Source: Bacillus sp. 2205SS5-2 (lineage in GTDB: Bacteria > Bacillota > Bacilli > Bacillales > Bacillaceae_K). Taken from it: 64,000 bases of DNA. The stretch covers positions 1 through 64,000 of the forward strand of contig NZ_JAYKTS010000008.1 in assembly GCF_037024155.1 (NCBI RefSeq), written 5' to 3'. Of this stretch, positions 55,001 to 62,107 are shown one piece after another. The position numbers and the translations under genes are program-made. The notes beneath the pieces are model-generated. The model saw only the letters and a list, made by a program, of their open reading frames with translations. It did not search any database and was not told where the DNA came from. The first letter of the stretch is position 1, and each line of letters opens with the position of its first letter.

Positions 55001-57658
55001 TGTGGCGACTTCTTGATCTGCTGTCACATCGTAAAGCTTGAAAGTCGCTAGATCCTCATCTGCCACTGGATGAGTGGTAATGGCGACAATTTGATTTTCA
55101 TTATCCATCATAGCTGATTGAATACGTTGGGATATATCCGCGTCCTCTTTACGATAAAAGACTTCATCTACCCCTTGAATCACCCATGCTTCAACGTTAT
55201 TTTCATCCTCAGAAATCTCAATCATTCTTGTCGGTTCTTGGTCAGACCAGCTTCCTGGTCGTGTAATTACATTAATTTTTTTGTTTTTAAATTTATAGGT
55301 TGCTTGAGCAAATCCATCCACCGTAGTACTCGTAAATGGATAGGCCGCTCCTTCCGTTCCTTCGTCCCACATCCACATATCCCAATAGTTTTGCTCACCA
55401 TCATAGCGGAAATAATTAATCGTGAACGTGTTTAAATTCTCAAGCACGGTTATCGTTTTCTCTACCTCATAGCCTTGATATTTTGCCATAACTGTAAATG
55501 TGACATCTGCAGCCACGTCATTTGCAATATTCAAGGAAGATCCCTCGACTGAAATTCCTTGTACCTCTTCTTTAAGGGACCAAGTAGGAGTAACCTCTAC
55601 CGTTTTTCCTTCGTTATTTAAGAAGCTAGCTTTTAAATCAAGTTGATCACCAGCTTGAACCTCTGCTGGAAGTGTGAGCCCCAAGCCTGGTACGACGAGC
55701 TTGCTGTCCTCCCCATACCCTCCTTTTAAGACAGCTTCATTAAGGGGATCAAGCATCCATGCCCCATCAACAATTAATTTATAGGCATAAACACCTGACG
55801 GGACCGCTTTAGTGGTTGACCAGATATTATCTTTGCCTTTTATCAGCTCTAACGCATTGGTTTCCCAGCTTGTAAATTCTCCCGCGACTTTTACAGATGA
55901 AGTACTGCCATCACCGATGTAATTAAAAGTCACAGAACTATCTTCATTTATGACCGGGCTAGCAGCTGCAGCCGTTGTGAATGTAATCGTTTGAGCTTTT
56001 TCGTTTTTAGTAGACGTAGTCGTACCAGTTACAACCTCTTTCGGCAATGTGACTGTATACGTTGTATCAAGTGCCAACGGCTTGTCTGGTGTAATTTTCA
56101 CACTCTGATTAACCGCTTCAGTCGTAAAGTCGATATCCAAGTCTTCTGTTTGAAAAGTAATTCCATGTGTATCCGCTAATGAAATTCCTTCTGAAAATGA
56201 AAATTGAATAGAAGAGGTTGGTTTGACATTCGTTGCTCCATCAACTGGTGAAGCCTCAGTAAATTCCATCTGCTCCAAATTAACTAACCCTTGCAGTTTG
56301 TATTCATTCGAATACATCCCTTGTGTATTTGGAAGCGTACTTTCATTCCAAGAGCTTGCCACCACATTTTCTTGTGATCGTGGCATTACATCGAATGCAC
56401 CATGCTCTTCTTTATTATTACCTGAAAGAACCGCAATCGATCGAATTGAATCTCCATTTTCTAACCCTAATAGACTTGTAGGTATTTTCCCTTCAAAGCC
56501 TGTAGTACGGTCAACGGCAAATTCAGTCCCATTTTCGGCATCCCAAGTTGTAGCAAGCGGAGTAGCGAAATCTTGCGATGTGTAAACAGCAGCTCCTGCG
56601 ATTTCATTATCATCTTTAATTCTCATTGTGATATGATATTGAGGTTTTTCTTTCGCTGAAGAAAAATTGTATTGTGACTTCCAAGGGATTTCACTAACAC
56701 CTGAATCTTCTCCATTTATATTTAAAGCTAAATCAAGAAATTGTCCGTTTTCTCCCCAATCGGGAAAATTTCCATCCACCCAAAAATAGAGGTTTTGTCC
56801 ATCATTTTGGAAATATACTTCTCCAATATCGAACCCTTGCCACCCAGCGTCTGTTGCCAAAGGCGCAATTGTTGACCAATCCTCTTTCTGTGAATCTACT
56901 ACAATTTCCGGCGTTTCCTTAGAAATCGTATAAGTGTTTGTGTAGGTAGAAAGTATATTAAGATTGTCCCCACTCTGATCCCAGCTGGAAGCGATTTCAT
57001 TTTCCTGCGTAGATGGGATCGTATCAAAGACTCCATGCTCGTCCTGATTATTACCACTTAAAACAACTAAAGCCTTTAGTTCATCTGCCTCTACAAGTCC
57101 TAACTCACTTAATGGAATTTTCCCCTCAAGCCCGGTAGTTGTATCGTAAGAAAATCCAGCTCCTTTTTTGTTATCTTCCCAAGTAGCGACTAGAGGTTCC
57201 TCAAAATTGTCTGAACTGTATACTGCGGCTCCGTTAATCCCATTTGTCCCACTTAAACGAGCTACAATATGGAATTGAGGCTGCTTATCCGTTCCACTGA
57301 ATGAAAATTGAGCACCCCAAGGGTTTCCAGAAACATCTGAATCTTCATCATTCACATTCAAAGCAATATTAATAAATTGTCCATTGTCTCCCCAATCAGG
57401 AAGATTCGTAGTATCTACCCAATAGTAGAGAAATTCTGCATCATTTGAGAAATAGACATTCTCGATATCAAAACCTTCCCACCCTTTCGTTGTTGCAACC
57501 GGTTGAACATCCTGCCAGTCTGTTTTACTCCCATCGACGATGAACGAAACAGACTCTTCTGCGCTAACGTTTGCATAAGGAACAATCCCATAGAACAATT
57601 GCAAAATCATTGTAAAGATTAACACAACAGAAAGCTTTCGTATCCACGACCTTTTCAC
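49070..57658 (-). CDS. Giant amylopullulanase with two GH13 catalytic domains and CWB2 repeats
   Basis: 2862 residues from a GTG start with AGGAGG eight bases upstream. Order: signal peptide (1-34); two related beta-rich domains (about 36-240 and 250-450; FIVDGSKTDW / IVVDSQKEDW); Ig-like domain; CBM48-like (about 565-640); CBM41-like (about 735-810); pullulanase unit (about 930-1570) with FNWGYDPQNYNVPEG, nucleophile in GFRFDLMGL, acid in YGEPW and TAHDNLNL; two Big_2 domains (about 1600-1770); a second CBM41-like; an alpha-amylase unit (about 2085-2500) with YFMLTDRFENGD, FFRVDTVKH, IGEHYG and SSHDEDG; three CWB2 repeats (2571-2862). It should cut both alpha-1,6 and alpha-1,4 bonds of starch at the wall. 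Two candidate catabolite-control sites lie upstream. Confidence 0.95.
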   Translation of the reverse strand: MKRSWIRKLSVVLIFTMILQLFYGIVPYANVSAEESVSFIVDGSKTDWQDVQPVATTKGWEGFDIENVYFSNDAEFLYYWVDTTNLPDWGDNGQFINIALNVNDEDSDVSGNPWGAQFSFSGTDKQPQFHIVARLSGTNGINGAAVYSSDNFEEPLVATWEDNKKGAGFSYDTTTGLEGKIPLSELGLVEADELKALVVLSGNNQDEHGVFDTIPSTQENEIASSWDQSGDNLNILSTYTNTYTISKETPEIVVDSQKEDWSTIAPLATDAGWQGFDIGEVYFQNDGQNLYFWVDGNFPDWGENGQFLDLALNINGEDSGVSEIPWKSQYNFSSAKEKPQYHITMRIKDDNEIAGAAVYTSQDFATPLATTWDAENGTEFAVDRTTGFEGKIPTSLLGLENGDSIRSIAVLSGNNKEEHGAFDVMPRSQENVVASSWNESTLPNTQGMYSNEYKLQGLVNLEQMEFTEASPVDGATNVKPTSSIQFSFSEGISLADTHGITFQTEDLDIDFTTEAVNQSVKITPDKPLALDTTYTVTLPKEVVTGTTTSTKNEKAQTITFTTAAAASPVINEDSSVTFNYIGDGSTSSVKVAGEFTSWETNALELIKGKDNIWSTTKAVPSGVYAYKLIVDGAWMLDPLNEAVLKGGYGEDSKLVVPGLGLTLPAEVQAGDQLDLKASFLNNEGKTVEVTPTWSLKEEVQGISVEGSSLNIANDVAADVTFTVMAKYQGYEVEKTITVLENLNTFTINYFRYDGEQNYWDMWMWDEGTEGAAYPFTSTTVDGFAQATYKFKNKKINVITRPGSWSDQEPTRMIEISEDENNVEAWVIQGVDEVFYRKEDADISQRIQSAMMDNENQIVAITTHPVADEDLATFKLYDVTADQEVATTATKVTDNKLVITLKGEASVNVRHEYEVGGTGFAAAAVTMREILNAPKHFYNGEDLGLTYSSPASTFKVWAPTATKVSLALYPNQGIYNEAGIVTDHSGGTEVAMTRSDQGVWAHTVDQNLSGQFYLYKVEFADGTTNYAVDPYAQAVSANGQRTAIINLESTDPKAWSEEKPPLLNPTDHILYELHVRDFSMDDNSGMTNKGKFKAFTETGTTTPGGAKSGVDHLSALGVTTVHLLPSYDFKTVDELTVDDPTSNKPKFNWGYDPQNYNVPEGSYSTDPNDPGVRITEFKEMVQALHDQGIRVVMDVVYNHTFEVPNGPFNKIVPGYFYRTTDTGNLANGSGVGNEIASERPMVRKYIKDSVRYWAEEYNVDGFRFDLMGLIDVNTMSQLTKELQEEVDSSILIYGEPWQAGGSPLAGNLQTLKGTQKDQGFAVFNDNFRGAIKGGSDDASKGFATGQPGTEANVVTGVKGAIDDFTNGPTETINYVTAHDNLNLWDKIIKTQGLEDEEGFLQILNGELQGEDAIAYSSVKQAVEEKTKSHHAIDPSNVLANETVQRSLLANGIVLTSQGIPFIHAGDELLRTKFGDHNSYKSPDSINQIRWEEKEAFKPVYDYYEGLMKLRQNHPAFRMTTKEAVAANLAVFKQEGNVVAFKLKNYANYDKWKNIVVIYNGNDASVDIPLSGEWNVVVDQKQAGIDVIRTVSDTVTVAPLSMMVLYDEANDYDSVVTSIEVNPPELGLEPEGVRTLSVVVKDQNGRPMIGEAINWSSSDEKVVKVVGGKVTAITSGNAIITAKIGQVEATVKVTVGKLVPTTISLTGETTLFTSRTTQLSASVKDQFAQSMPNAAIEWSSSNQDVASVDENGKVTGKTPGTVKITAKAGEITTSIEMKIEKYVQRYVQFTYEREDGDYTDWNIWTWQTGVKDGEVLFDNVTDKGAIATFEVGPETTSVGFVLRKGHDWSTATKDPIGTDRYITIQPSDSVTKVEITSGEEEFHTVPTVKGPILKDGDITFFYRDPKLYEENKMETIEKVQLQIDSETNEMVYNEANQYFEYTLKDVEEGTITYTFEVTVDGETTTVPDPYNTKDGKSTITYDRPDITLTPTVKPSAISYNENAVVTVKVDKPKDVNIQEMSIDLRAVDGPEKVYIDPSLNKQTIFVQDTVAAGTKKLPITALDEFGNEHKSVVSVEVKARQYVGDADFDWDEARIYFMLTDRFENGDTTNDDPNGENYDTTHSETYHGGDFQGVIDRLDYLEELGVNTVWITPVVDNIDWDLRWNKQGNQFGYHGYWAKDFTTLDEHLGDLNTFKELINSAHDRGIKIMVDVVLNHAGYGLKQDDPSNELAIPNYPSDENRARFMDMFRNGGTDVVQGELAGLPDFKTEEKAVRDQLIQWQVDWLEKARTDRGDTIDFFRVDTVKHVENTTWKALKNALTEQKPDFKMIGEHYGASVNQTGGYLESGQMDSLLDFEFKYKAQDFVNGNVEAVEEYLEYRNGQMNNTKMLGQFLSSHDEDGFLSSKVGGNVGKLKVAAALQITAKGQPVIYYGEELGQSGNHAGNMDAGEFNENRDDMPWEKVEGNDLLVHYQKLLNARKQLSSVLSKGNRTDVAGNNETGYMVFQREHQKEYVYVGLNTTNKKQTITLNLPKEMGDEVKDYYSGKMHKVVDGKVTLTFPKRDEGGTFIIGMKPRNIVERLAGTDRYQTAIEVSKQGWSSAETIVIARGDDFPDALAGAPLAYKYDAPILLTNQKRLNEDVQAEIKRLGAKKVIILGGKSAVSKFVEYQLRGLGLKIDRISGKDRFETAVNIAARLGGDPEKIVVANAYHFADALSVASYAAQNGYPIVLSAKDVLPASTAKAISHSEEVIVVGGKNAISEQIVKSFDQATRYSGADRYETSAEIAKNLTPKTGHAIIATGENFADALAGSVLAAKEKAEILLVKKVEVPKVINEAIEMDSVSNFYIVGGENAVSEAVSSALLKD

Positions 57659-57705
57659 ACGTTCTTCCTCCTTTATGTACCCTAAAAATAGGCAACTCGT
57701 ATGAG

Positions 57706-57721
57706 TGAAATCGTTTGCGCA
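57706..57721 (-). promoter_or_regulatory. Candidate LacI/CcpA-type operator, proximal
   Basis: On the minus strand it reads TGCGCAAACGATTTCA, a partial palindrome with the CGCAAACG core of maltose-type LacI regulators and two mismatches to the cre consensus. It is about 50 bases before the start codon. Confidence 0.45.
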
Positions 57722-57759
57722 TCAAGGTAAATATGATTAATGTAAAAGGCAACAGAGGA

Positions 57760-57773
57760 TGTAAGCGCAAACA
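57760..57773. promoter_or_regulatory. Candidate cre site (CcpA), distal
   Basis: TGTAAGCGCAAACA has one mismatch to the cre consensus TGWNANCGNTNWCA on either strand. It lies about 100 bases before the amylopullulanase start codon. Catabolite repression of a starch enzyme would be expected. Confidence 0.6.
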
Positions 57774-57837
57774 ATTCTAACAATTTAATATTTACATAGA
57801 TTTACATAATAAGCAACACAAAAAACATCTCCAAAAC

Positions 57838-57915
57838 AAGAAAAGCTTAAGGTCCCTACACATCGACTCCAAGCATAAGACAAGCATGCAAAAATGTTAC
57901 TTTATACCTTTGACT
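57838..57915. repeat. Decayed copy of the GC-rich palindromic repeat
   Basis: GCATAAGACAAGC, the preceding AAGCTTAAGG-CC and the following TGTTACTTTATACCTTTGAC align with the units at 2121-2480, but the GC-rich outer arms are lost. Confidence 0.5.
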
Positions 57916-58108
57916 CTTTTTCTTGTAATTTAATTTACAATTCGATAGAATCCTCCTATTTATAAGTGTATTCGTTCAAAAGTAGACAAGAAGATATTCT
58001 ACTGCGAAAAAAGCCTTTGCAAAAGATCCGTCTCAGTATTAGATCGGCATAACTACATATCCCCGTCCATACTCATGAAACAGTTTTTTCAAAAGGCTCT
58101 TTTTATAT

Positions 58109-58341
58109 GGCTCTTTTCGTATACATCGTGGCTATTTCATCTGATTTTTAATTAAATTGCCTATTTTACTGATGATTTCCATTAAAAATAGACGGATCTA
58201 GCTGCAGTGGCTAGGGACTCGGGGCATTTGTCAGCCGTCCCTGGGCAAGCCACTTCCGCATTTCGTAAATGATGCTCGAAACCAAGCGATATCACCGTTT
58301 ATAGGCTGGTACGAAAAGCAACAAACTTTGCCAAAACAGCC
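58109..58341. repeat. Interspersed inverted-end repeat, 233 bp copy with an internal insertion
   Basis: It starts GGCTCTTTTCGTATAC and ends TTTGCCAAAACAGCC. A GC-rich block at about 58198-58260 (GCTGCAGTGGCTAGGGACTC) interrupts it and is absent from the other copies. It shares ATATCACCGTTTAT with copy 1. Confidence 0.85.
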
Positions 58342-58346
58342 TTCTA

Positions 58347-58733
58347 TTAATAACCAATCTTCTCATCAACCTCAGAAGTATCTACATCTTTTCCAAACCA
58401 TTCTTCGATTTTTTCTCTTGCTTGACGCTTCACTTCTTCATCCATATAAAAGGCTACTTGAACGAGAGCAATACTGAGAGCTCCAAGGTCATCTGTATAG
58501 CCGATTCCAATCATTAAATCGGGAATTAAATCCGTTGGTAAAATGAAATAACCTAGGGCAGCAATAATTGTTGCTTTCACTTTCTTCGGTACTTCTGGTT
58601 TTTGCAGCGTAAAATATAAAAGGAGGGCCGCATAGACAGCTGACGATCCTGCTTTTTTGCTATATTTCTTCAGCTTGGTCCAAAACTTTTTTTCACTATA
58701 TTGTATCTCTACGTTTTCTAAATCATTCTCCAC
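58347..58733 (-). CDS. YkvA family membrane protein (DUF1232)
   Basis: 128 residues from a GTG start with GAGGGA upstream. The DUF1232 core (about 50-100) has the KVKATIIAALGYFILPTDLIP pattern split as KATIIAALGYF and LPTDLIPDLM, then GYTDDLGALSIAL. Two hydrophobic segments suggest membrane attachment, and a charged C-terminal tail follows. The family is widespread and has no agreed function. It precedes nothing obviously linked; the MFS gene lies upstream on the same strand, 78 bases away, so the two may share a transcript. Confidence 0.85.
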   Translation of the reverse strand: MENDLENVEIQYSEKKFWTKLKKYSKKAGSSAVYAALLLYFTLQKPEVPKKVKATIIAALGYFILPTDLIPDLMIGIGYTDDLGALSIALVQVAFYMDEEVKRQAREKIEEWFGKDVDTSEVDEKIGY

Positions 58734-58811
58734 CGTTATCCCTCATTTCATCGTTTTCTCATTCTATTCCCATTTATTCATTTTTTTAGTCTTATTACGT
58801 TTATTTTGCCA

Positions 58812-60041
58812 TTAAACCTTAACCGAAATCAACTCATTCTGCTTCCTGTGGCGTAATTTTCCAGCAAGGTAAAGAACCGGAAAGCCGCAGAGCGAGCCAA
58901 TTGCTATTAGCGAAAAAATCATCGCCCCATTACCGAAACCAAACGCCTCAAGAAGTCCCCCTCCGATCATCGGAGCAAGCACTCCTCCAAGCGTCGTAAA
59001 GCTCATCGCTCCGAAATAGAAGCCGCGACGATCTTGGGGCGCAATTTCATCAATTAACACATCGGTCATGGAGAACATCATCACTTCACCAACCGTGAAC
59101 ACGAGCATAGCGAAGAACAGGAGTGCAGCATTTGCAGCAATTCCAAAGAGAATCAAACCTACACTCACAAAAAACGTGCCGAGCATCACCGAAATTAAAG
59201 GCGAAAAATGCTTGCCTATTCTAGTGACCGGATATTGAACGACAATCACCGTTACAGCATTCATCGCCAATAGCCAAGCAAATAATCCCACCCCATTTGT
59301 AATGGAAGGTGCATTCGCAATATATTGAGGGATCGTTGAATTCATATGTGAATAGCCAAAAATTCCAAGAGTTGCCCCTAAAAGAACCATTAAGAAAACC
59401 GTATCCTGTTTAAGTACACTTAGTGATTGAATCAATGTTGGGCGGAGTCCTTCCTTTTTTTCACCGGCAACATCCTCACGATAGCGATAAAACGTAACGG
59501 CAAGAGAAACAGCATACAGAACATTAATTGCAGCCATAAACCAAAAGCCCACTGTGGATTCCGACGTACTCATTTTCAACCCAACCAAAGGACCCACCGC
59601 TGCCCCCACATTGATTGCCGCATAACGCAAATTAAAGACGAGAAGTTTATTTTTTGGCTTGGTGACATCAGATAACAATGCTTTCGAAGCTGGTTCAAAA
59701 AAGGAAGAACATAATCCATTCAAGGCATTTAAAATAAAGAACATCATAATTGTATCCGCTAGAGCAAAGCCGACATAAACCGGAATCCAAACCGCAATCG
59801 AGCCAAGCATAATTACCCCCCGCCCTAATTTGTCGGTTAAATGCCCGCCAATAAATCCACCAAAAAGTCGAAACAGCGCACTAATACCAATCACGGCCCC
59901 AGCTGCTGCTGGACTTGCTCCCTTAACAGTTGTTAAATAAATCGCTAGAAATGGAAACGTCATAAACGTCATCATCCGTACAAATAAAGTACCCACTATA
60001 ATATTGATGCTAAGTGGGTGAATGTTTCTCATCATTTTCAT
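58812..60041 (-). CDS. Major facilitator superfamily transporter
   Basis: 410 residues from the ATG at 60041 (AAGGA close upstream); further ATGs follow two and three codons later, and an in-frame start at 60119 is not supported. Twelve membrane segments in two halves. The MFS motif between segments 2 and 3 is GGHLTDKLGRG. The second half carries IGKHFSPLIS and the DRRGFYFGAMSF loop after segment 10. These features match drug/sugar efflux-type members (MFS_1, MdtG-like). The substrate cannot be deduced. It is upstream of ykvA-like and divergent from nothing close; no terminator was found directly downstream. Confidence 0.88.
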   Translation of the reverse strand: MKMMRNIHPLSINIIVGTLFVRMMTFMTFPFLAIYLTTVKGASPAAAGAVIGISALFRLFGGFIGGHLTDKLGRGVIMLGSIAVWIPVYVGFALADTIMMFFILNALNGLCSSFFEPASKALLSDVTKPKNKLLVFNLRYAAINVGAAVGPLVGLKMSTSESTVGFWFMAAINVLYAVSLAVTFYRYREDVAGEKKEGLRPTLIQSLSVLKQDTVFLMVLLGATLGIFGYSHMNSTIPQYIANAPSITNGVGLFAWLLAMNAVTVIVVQYPVTRIGKHFSPLISVMLGTFFVSVGLILFGIAANAALLFFAMLVFTVGEVMMFSMTDVLIDEIAPQDRRGFYFGAMSFTTLGGVLAPMIGGGLLEAFGFGNGAMIFSLIAIGSLCGFPVLYLAGKLRHRKQNELISVKV

Positions 60042-60311
60042 TCCCATCCTTCTCCCGTTCCTATTATTCTCATTTGATAATATCATAGTTGGGGTGTGGA
60101 GGTTTGGCTTGTGCAACAATAACGTTGGTCTTTCGCTGGGATCCTCTTATTGACTAATTAAAGCTCCCGCCTTCTACGGAAACGAACGCTTTTTCATCTG
60201 TTTTTATCTGATCCTCGACTGTTTTCCATGAAAATAAATGATTCGGTCATTGGAAATTCCTTATCCAGCAATTACGCAGAATTAGGCATCAAATGCTGAA
60301 AATTTCTCTAC

Positions 60312-60346
60312 AAAAAAAGCCTGGATCCATTTATTCAATCCGGCTT
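60312..60346 (-). terminator. Terminator after the DUF6241-like gene
   Basis: AAGCCTGGAT pairs with ATCCGGCTT (one bulged base); a seven-T run follows on the minus strand. The right arm overlaps the last codons of the gene. Confidence 0.75.
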
Positions 60347-60874
60347 CTGAAACAAATATTCATTATTTTTTTGAGAAGCAATATAGCTTTCTTCTTGCTC
60401 GGCAGATAATACATCAGTTGCTTTCCCGACTGTTCCTCCAAGTAGATACCAAACATCGTTATGATCCTGCACTACTTTTGAAAAATCCTCTTGTTCCCAA
60501 CGATGAAGAATCGCTAGGTAAGTCTCCTCATTCGCATATTTTTTCATTTCCAATTGTTGAAGTAAATAAGCTATTCTCTCCTCAGTTTGCAGATAAAAGC
60601 TCCATTTCTCGGCTTTTACTTTTTGGTGACTCATCGCATGAATGTACTGCTTCATAAGCTTTTCAGAAATCGGCTCTTCGACTGCGTGTGAAAATGGATT
60701 CACTCCGTCAATATCACCTGAAGGATAGGCTGTTTTGGAAGGCTCGTTCATTAAAGCTTCAGTAGCAGCCTGTTTTTCTGACTCAACTTTAGTAAAATAA
60801 TACCCTATTACTATTGAGAGAAAACCTGCTATGACTACGAATAAAAGTGCATGATTTTTTAGAAAAACCTTCAT
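60335..60874 (-). CDS. Membrane-anchored DUF6241-like protein
   Basis: 179 residues from the ATG at 60874 with GAGG eight bases upstream; a GTG nine bases earlier is part of that box. One N-terminal membrane segment (about 8-28) leaves an extracellular domain. The latter has HAVEEPISEKLMKQYIHAM, a WSFYLQTEERIAYLLQQL helix and a VWYLLGGTVGKATDVLS segment, which I associate with the DUF6241 family of Bacillus proteins. No enzyme motif is seen. It is divergent from the HTH/ATP-synthase-like gene with 178 bases between the starts. Family is likely; function unknown. Confidence 0.7.
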   Translation of the reverse strand: MKVFLKNHALLFVVIAGFLSIVIGYYFTKVESEKQAATEALMNEPSKTAYPSGDIDGVNPFSHAVEEPISEKLMKQYIHAMSHQKVKAEKWSFYLQTEERIAYLLQQLEMKKYANEETYLAILHRWEQEDFSKVVQDHNDVWYLLGGTVGKATDVLSAEQEESYIASQKNNEYLFQKPD

Positions 60875-61052
60875 TTTCATCACCTCGTTATTATAATAGA
60901 TTCGCTAGAAACAACTATTTCCCTCTTTTTTTAAATAGAGTATAGTCTTCAAACCATTTCGCCAAAAAGTAAAATAAAATACCTTATAAGGAAAAACACT
61001 CTTGCTTTTAGACGTAATTTAAATTACTATATAAAGCAGAAGGAGGATTGTT

Positions 61053-62102
61053 ATGCACGATCACTTAAAGTTAAATGTTGCTTTATTAAAACGGCGGGTT
61101 CCTAATTTAACCGCAGCTGCTCGGTCAGTCGGTCTACGACCTGCAACCGTTTCGAATTTATGTACAGGAAAAACACCCATTGGGCGCGCAGAAGTAAAAA
61201 CACTCGTCACGTTAGCCACCTTAGCGAATTGCACCCTAGATGAATTGATAATCGGAGGGAGTTCGATAAAAATGATGGAAACTGGAATTAAAGTATTAGA
61301 TGTTTTCTCACCTATCGTAGAAGGAGGAACAAATGGTCTTGTCGCTCGGTCACAAGTTGGGCAGCTCGTGTTACTCAGCGAAATCTTTTATCGTATGAAG
61401 AATCGAGGGTTTACTACCGTATTGCTCGCGCCTGGTGAAAAAGGCGCTGGAATCAAGGATGTCGAATTCTCGAGCGATTTTATTTGTAACAGTGTTGATG
61501 AAGTAGTCGACTGCCTTTTGAAAATTGACAACAAAGAGCAAGTTCTTCTTGCTTCGACTCAAGCAATCGTTGTGTCTGGGGAGCTTTTCACCTTGCGCGA
61601 CAAATTAGATGACGCGAAATACCCTGATATTACTACTTTTCTATTTGATCCATCTGGTCGTGCTGTTGATGAAGATGACCCTTTTGGCCCACTTGAGACG
61701 CGCCTTCAATTTGACGTAGATATCGCCGGCCGTGGTCTTTATCCAGCCGTCAATCCGGTTTATTCCACGTCTACGATGCTAGAGGACGCCCTTTTAGACA
61801 ATAATCACCTCACCATCCAACGTAGAGCAAAAAAACTATTACGTCGCTATCGTGAAATTCGACTTCTATCGAACACGATTGGCTTCCAAAAATTTGCTGA
61901 AGCAGATCGACAAATCTTTCATCGCGGCGAACGACTAGAAGCCTTTTTATCTCAGCCTTTTTTTGTAGCAGAAGAATTCACAAAAATCACCGGTGAAAAC
62001 GTAACCCTTCAAGACTCTCTTACTGGAATACAACGAATCGTAGACGGTGCAGCAGACGATGTCGACATCAGGCAACTAACTTATATCGGGGTATTACCTT
62101 AA
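61053..62102 (+). CDS. HTH regulator fused to a degenerate F-ATPase beta-subunit domain
   Basis: 349 residues with AGGAGG six bases before the ATG. Residues 1-70 are a Cro/C1-type helix-turn-helix (LTAAARSVGLRPATVSNLC, then GRAEVKTLVTLATL). Residues 75-349 follow the ATP synthase beta subunit: TGIKVLDVFSPIVEGG, then YPAVNPVYSTSTML near 240, a RRYREIRLLSNTIGF helix, RGERLEAFLSQPFFVAEEFT near 300 and TYIGVL at the end. The N-terminal barrel of the subunit is replaced by the HTH. Where the subunit has GGAGVGKT this protein has ARSQVGQL (98-105), so the P-loop Lys and Thr are gone, and the Walker B Asp is not evident. Probably a DNA-binding protein using a dead ATPase fold for sensing or assembly. 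Confidence 0.85.
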   Translation: MHDHLKLNVALLKRRVPNLTAAARSVGLRPATVSNLCTGKTPIGRAEVKTLVTLATLANCTLDELIIGGSSIKMMETGIKVLDVFSPIVEGGTNGLVARSQVGQLVLLSEIFYRMKNRGFTTVLLAPGEKGAGIKDVEFSSDFICNSVDEVVDCLLKIDNKEQVLLASTQAIVVSGELFTLRDKLDDAKYPDITTFLFDPSGRAVDEDDPFGPLETRLQFDVDIAGRGLYPAVNPVYSTSTMLEDALLDNNHLTIQRRAKKLLRRYREIRLLSNTIGFQKFAEADRQIFHRGERLEAFLSQPFFVAEEFTKITGENVTLQDSLTGIQRIVDGAADDVDIRQLTYIGVLP

Positions 62103-62107
62103 CAAAA

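Larger units (their letters stand above)
57659..58346. other. 688-base upstream region of the amylopullulanase gene
   Basis: It contains two CcpA/LacI-type sites, a decayed GC-rich repeat (57838-57915) and a complete inverted-end repeat (58109-58341). No gene is seen. Confidence 0.5.
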
